This document shows, piece after piece, positions 4,665-8,165 of a stretch of DNA of 8,165 nucleotides. The notes beneath the pieces are model-generated. The model was not told the DNA's origin. It ran no database searches and saw only the letters and a program-made list of their open reading frames with translations. The position numbers and the translations under genes were made by a program. Position 1 is the first letter of the stretch. The number at the start of each line of letters is the position of its first letter. This DNA is from Phycisphaeraceae bacterium (GTDB lineage Bacteria > Planctomycetota > Phycisphaerae > Phycisphaerales > Zrk34). The stretch lies in the NCBI GenBank assembly GCA_028281485.1, contig JANQJT010000306.1, positions 1-8,165 on the forward strand. The letters run 5' to 3'.

Positions 4665-6040
4665 TTCGGTGCAGCTTCATCCGGGGCGATTCGTGTCATG
4701 ATCTTCGCACCCACCGCGTCGCCCCAGACGTTGACGGTGGTGCGACACATATCCAGCAAACGGTCGACACCGATGATCAGGCCGATCCCGGCGATGAGGA
4801 TGCCGCTGGTCTCGCCCGCGCCCTCGCCGGTGTACCCCAGCGACTGGTTGACCGCCATGATGACGGTGGGCATGAGCACCAGCGAAGCCGACGGAATGCC
4901 CGCGGCGCCGATGGCCGTGAGCGTCGCCGTCAACGCGATGATCACCAGTTCCGCCAGGCCCAGGTCAAAACCGTACGCCTGGGCGATAAACACCACGGCC
5001 ACCGCCTCGAACAGCGCCGTGCCGTCCATGTTGATCGTCGCCCCCAGTGGCAGCACGAAACCGGCTGATTTCTTGCTCACGCCGCCCTCCAGCGTGGCGG
5101 CCTCGCACGTTACCGGCAGCGTCGCCGAGCTGCTGTCCGTGCCGAACGCGGTCATCAGCGCGCTGCGCATGCGGTGCAAAAACACAAAAGGATTGGCCCG
5201 ACCGAACACCCACAGCAGCAACGGCAACACGATCAGCGCGTGAATGCTCAGCCCCGCGATCACCGTCGACATGTACACCGCGATCGCCGTGAGAAACACA
5301 CCCAGCCCCTTGGCCGCGATCGTCCACGCCAGCAGACAGAACACACCCACCGGCGCCATCCAGATCACCACGATCACCATCTTCATCATCACGCGGAACA
5401 CCGCGTCGAAGAAGCCGGCCACGGGCTCGCCACGCGGGCCGATCGTCGTGAGCACCACGCCGAAGAAGATGCTGAAGAAGATGATCGGCAGCACGCGCCC
5501 CTCGGCCGCGGCGCCCAGCGGGTTCTCCGGGATAATCGACTTGAAGATCTGCAGCAGCGCCGCACCGAATCCGCTCGGCCCGGCCTCGATCTTCTCCTGC
5601 ACCTTCGTGTCCGCGGCGTAATCCGCCTCGGCCCGCACCACCGCCTCTTCGCTGATGTACTGACCCGGATTGATCACGGTCACCAGCGTGAGCCCGATCG
5701 TCACCGCGATCAGCATCGTGCCGAAGTAGTAAGCCAGCGTCGCCAGACCGATCTTGCCGAGCCGGCGAAAGTCACCCACGCTCACCACGCCCACGATCAC
5801 AGAAGAGATGATCAGCGGCATGATCAGCATCTTCAATAGTCGGATGAAGATGTCGTTGCCGACAAACCACAACCCGCCGCGGATCGCTTCGAAACGCTCG
5901 CCGATCCACGAGTCGGGCGCATCCTGGTAGCCGTGCAGCCAGTGACCGGCCAGCGCGCCGAGCGCCAGCGCGATGGCGATCAACCAGGTGACCGTCCGCA
6001 GACCGGCGTGTGAGGTTTTCTCAGATTCGTTGGCCGACAT
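4661..6040 (-). CDS. Dicarboxylate/amino acid:cation symporter (DAACS, SLC1/GltP type)
   Basis: This inner-membrane secondary transporter takes up glutamate, aspartate or C4-dicarboxylates with protons or sodium. Residue numbers count from the in-frame TTG at 6076; subtract 12 for the preferred ATG. Family motifs are all present: the serine-rich hairpin SSSATLPVT (315-323), NMDGTALFEAV (349-359), hairpin 2 GAAGIPSAS (390-398), and helix 8 DRLLDMCRTTVNVWGDAVG (438-456). D442, R445 and N449 correspond to the substrate-binding Asp394, Arg397 and Asn401 of GltPh. The retained Arg favours an acidic substrate. About eight helices plus two re-entrant hairpins fit the family. I prefer ATG at 6038-6040 (459 residues); TTG at 6074-6076 would begin only three bases after the hydrolase stop. 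Neither has a good ribosome site. It probably shares a transcript with the upstream hydrolase gene and with chdC, whose start it overlaps. Confidence 0.93.
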   Translation of the reverse strand: MSANESEKTSHAGLRTVTWLIAIALALGALAGHWLHGYQDAPDSWIGERFEAIRGGLWFVGNDIFIRLLKMLIMPLIISSVIVGVVSVGDFRRLGKIGLATLAYYFGTMLIAVTIGLTLVTVINPGQYISEEAVVRAEADYAADTKVQEKIEAGPSGFGAALLQIFKSIIPENPLGAAAEGRVLPIIFFSIFFGVVLTTIGPRGEPVAGFFDAVFRVMMKMVIVVIWMAPVGVFCLLAWTIAAKGLGVFLTAIAVYMSTVIAGLSIHALIVLPLLLWVFGRANPFVFLHRMRSALMTAFGTDSSSATLPVTCEAATLEGGVSKKSAGFVLPLGATINMDGTALFEAVAVVFIAQAYGFDLGLAELVIIALTATLTAIGAAGIPSASLVLMPTVIMAVNQSLGYTGEGAGETSGILIAGIGLIIGVDRLLDMCRTTVNVWGDAVGAKIMTRIAPDEAAPK

Positions 6041-6079
6041 CACCGTAAGCGTATCGGGCCCGGCCCGGCCTGCCAAGAA

Positions 6080-8165
6080 TCACGGCCGAGTGATCACGTG
6101 ATACACCGCGTCCGGCTCCAACGCGATCAATGTCACCTTCCCGTCGCCCGGTCGCTGGATTGAGACCGCCCGGTCCGTGGCGTACCCGTGCTCATCCAGC
6201 GCCGTCACGTCGGCACCCGCCCACGCCTCACCCTCCAGCCGCAGCGCCACCGCGATTTTTTCCACGCCGATCGGCGCCCCGCCCACGCTGACGATCTCGC
6301 CGTTCCGCTCGCGATAACCGTAAGGCCGATCCACCGTCATCGTCTGCACCAGCACGCGTTTCGACTCGGCGATCGGCCGATCATCCAACGACACCACCAC
6401 GACCGTCGCGTACGCGTTGCCGCAGCGGATCGTCACATCGCCCAGCTCGATCACGCCCGCGGCGCCCAGGAACCCCACCGCGCCCTGCGCACGCGGCGTG
6501 TCGATCGTCATCACGCCCTTGCCGTAATCCAGCGAGGTCTGACCGTGCACGCTGACCACACGCTTCGCCCGCGGATCGACGAACTCCGTCAGATCGATCG
6601 GCTCGACGTGGACGGCCATCTCTTCGTGCGCAGGCTCGACGTACCGTCGCACCACGCGCCCCGCGAAGAACGCCAGGCGGTGGTAGTCGTCCACCCCCGT
6701 GCCCTGCTTCGTCTGGTCGGGGATGTCTTTGGCGCGCAGCGCGTCCAGCGCCGGCGCATCGCCCCACGAACCCCGCAGCTCGAACATCCGATCGGTATCG
6801 ATCGGCTCGGTGATCACAGGCTGCGCCACCTCGACATCGCCGCGCCGGTAGATCAGCGCCGCCGCCGGGCTGCTCGCCGCCGTGACCGGGCTCGACCACG
6901 CAAACTTCTCCATACGCTGGTCGTTGACGTAGTTGCTGTTGACGATGAACAGCACCATCGCGTCCACGCCCTGCTGCGCCCCGTACGCCGCCGACAGGAT
7001 CGGCCCCTCGGCCCGGTAGCGATTCGGATTCGTCCACCCCAGCTCGCTGATCATGTGCGGCATGCCCGCCGTCTGTCGCACACGGATCGGTAGACGCCAC
7101 GGCTCACGCAACGCCGAGCGGTGCTGGATCGTCTGCCCCGGCGACACCGTGTAACCGGCGCCGTCCCCGCCGTGCTCCCCGCCCACGTAGCCGTGCTGAT
7201 CGGACACGTCGGCCGCGGTGTACGTATACCGCTCGACCGCATCGAGCACGCGTGCATCGGCGGTCGTCCAGTTGCTGGCCGTGACCAGCCCGCCGTAGCC
7301 CAACTCCTCTCTCAGATACGTCTTGCCCTCGGCGTAGAACGCGTGCTGAAGCTCGGCAAGAAACCGCACCTGGTCGCCCACGCGTCGGCGCTTGGCTTCG
7401 CCGCCCGCCCGCGTGCCCTCGGCCGTCATGTGCCAAGCCTCCATCACCTGCATCCGACCCTCACCGGGCGCATCGCGATCCTGCCCCGCCCCGCCCCACC
7501 GCTTGCGCGCCGCGTCGATTGAACCGTACCGCTTCGCCAACCACGCGCCATACATCTCATCGATGATCCGCCGCTGCGGCGGTGGGATGCTGGCGTGATT
7601 GAACGTCCAGAAGAAACACGAGTCCTCGTTCACCAGCTCCACCATCGCCACCGAGGGGTCGCTGGCCAAGGCGGTACCCGTGTAGGGATTCGGTGACGTC
7701 AGCACCTGTTTGATCCACGCGCGGTGCATGGCCTGCAAGCGGGGATTGAAATAGATCAGGCCGAACGGGTGCTTGTTGCCGAAGTCTTCGTAGCCCGCGA
7801 TGCCGTAGCCCGGTCTGACCTGCACCCACAGCGGGAAGTAGAAGCTGATCGAAGTGTAGATGCCGCGCTGTTTCATTGCCGCGACCGTGTAGTGCAGCCG
7901 CTCCAGCCGCTTGGCATCGACCGACATCCCGTCGCCGCGGCCGTCCTGCATCGGTGTGTGGAAGCGCACCATGTTCACACCGAGCCGCGCCAGCTTGTCC
8001 GCCAGGTAATCGATCGAGTGCCTGTCCTGCAGCGCATTGGCGGCGTTGATGTTCACCGCCCAGAACCGCACCGGCGTTCCATCGCCCAGTTGCAGCTCGT
8101 CACCGGCTCGCCGCACATAACCCGACTGCCCCGCCACCGCTTCGTTGAGATTGCGCAGGTTCAAC
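6080..8165 (-). CDS. Large glycoside hydrolase-like protein, GH-A clan fold, 5' end outside the window
   Basis: The reading frame is open to the right edge, so the true start and any signal peptide are missing; 694 residues are visible. Residues 25-45 (QLGDGTPVRFWAVNI) are the usual entry strand of cellulase-like (GH5-type) TIM barrels. Further barrel marks are LGVNMVRFHTP (61-71), YTSISFYFP (103-111), the acid/base candidate E180 in VELVNED, and the nucleophile candidate E374 in MISELGW on a later strand. The roughly 190-residue gap and the two-glutamate pattern fit clan GH-A retaining hydrolases. From about 440 on, a C-terminal part rich in short beta-strand-like segments and ending VYHVITRP probably forms beta-sandwich domains. 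The substrate is not evident; a beta-linked polysaccharide is plausible. The exact GH family cannot be assigned. Its stop lies 39 bases before the preferred symporter ATG, suggesting co-transcription. Confidence 0.8.
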   Translation of the reverse strand, partial: LNLRNLNEAVAGQSGYVRRAGDELQLGDGTPVRFWAVNINAANALQDRHSIDYLADKLARLGVNMVRFHTPMQDGRGDGMSVDAKRLERLHYTVAAMKQRGIYTSISFYFPLWVQVRPGYGIAGYEDFGNKHPFGLIYFNPRLQAMHRAWIKQVLTSPNPYTGTALASDPSVAMVELVNEDSCFFWTFNHASIPPPQRRIIDEMYGAWLAKRYGSIDAARKRWGGAGQDRDAPGEGRMQVMEAWHMTAEGTRAGGEAKRRRVGDQVRFLAELQHAFYAEGKTYLREELGYGGLVTASNWTTADARVLDAVERYTYTAADVSDQHGYVGGEHGGDGAGYTVSPGQTIQHRSALREPWRLPIRVRQTAGMPHMISELGWTNPNRYRAEGPILSAAYGAQQGVDAMVLFIVNSNYVNDQRMEKFAWSSPVTAASSPAAALIYRRGDVEVAQPVITEPIDTDRMFELRGSWGDAPALDALRAKDIPDQTKQGTGVDDYHRLAFFAGRVVRRYVEPAHEEMAVHVEPIDLTEFVDPRAKRVVSVHGQTSLDYGKGVMTIDTPRAQGAVGFLGAAGVIELGDVTIRCGNAYATVVVVSLDDRPIAESKRVLVQTMTVDRPYGYRERNGEIVSVGGAPIGVEKIAVALRLEGEAWAGADVTALDEHGYATDRAVSIQRPGDGKVTLIALEPDAVYHVITRP

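Noticed and set aside
4182..5243. Plus-strand open frame of 353 codons across chdC and the symporter
   Set aside because: It runs antisense to two well-supported genes, has low-complexity His/Arg/Ala-rich content, and shows no family motif.
6188..7093. Plus-strand open frame of 301 codons antisense to the hydrolase
   Set aside because: Extreme Arg/His content typical of antisense frames in GC-rich genes; the minus-strand frame carries the barrel motifs.

Overview
The window is GC-rich, densely coded bacterial DNA and most probably comes from a planctomycete, likely of the class Phycisphaerae. The case rests on protein character: a CtaA of the planctomycete type (first loop motif with DAG...DWP...FLYP), a diderm-type chlorite-dismutase-fold protein (ChdC), a secreted protein with a VPLPA sorting tail of the PEP-CTERM kind, and a large glycosidase-like protein with an RFWAVN motif. 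No database search could be run, so the taxon is an inference.

Layout. At the left edge (1-503, minus) lies the N-terminal part of ctaB, heme O synthase. It is divergent from ctaA, heme A synthase (628-1995, plus), across a 124-base intergenic region with candidate promoters in both directions. ctaA overlaps by 8 bases a small Rieske [2Fe-2S] ferredoxin gene (1988-2320, plus). A strong hairpin at 2303-2332 holds the ferredoxin stop codon in its loop and separates this pair from everything to the right, which is all on the minus strand. In transcription order these are: a large clan GH-A-like glycoside hydrolase, 5' end outside the window (6080-8165); a dicarboxylate/amino acid:cation symporter (4661-6040); a ChdC/HemQ-like protein (3951-4664) joined to the symporter by a 4-base ATGA overlap; a one-helix membrane protein of unknown function (3342-3857); and a secreted VPLPA-tailed protein with eight cysteines (2356-3129). 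The last has a good sigma-70-like promoter of its own. No gap between genes exceeds 300 bases; the largest is 3130-3341, described under its regulatory features. I saw no tRNA, rRNA, CRISPR array, insertion sequence or integrase.

How the genes fit together. Three genes cover consecutive late steps of heme A synthesis: ChdC would make heme b from coproheme, CtaB converts heme b to heme O, and CtaA converts heme O to heme A for an aa3-type oxidase. The most interesting point is the ferredoxin translationally coupled to CtaA. CtaA oxidises heme O and needs electrons, and its bacterial donor is not well settled, so a dedicated Rieske ferredoxin is a plausible, testable partner. The CtaA also carries an extra N-terminal block of about 140 residues with about four predicted membrane helices. 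The hydrolase, symporter, unknown membrane protein and sorted exoprotein look like ordinary planctomycete accessory functions, and their link to heme synthesis is unproven.
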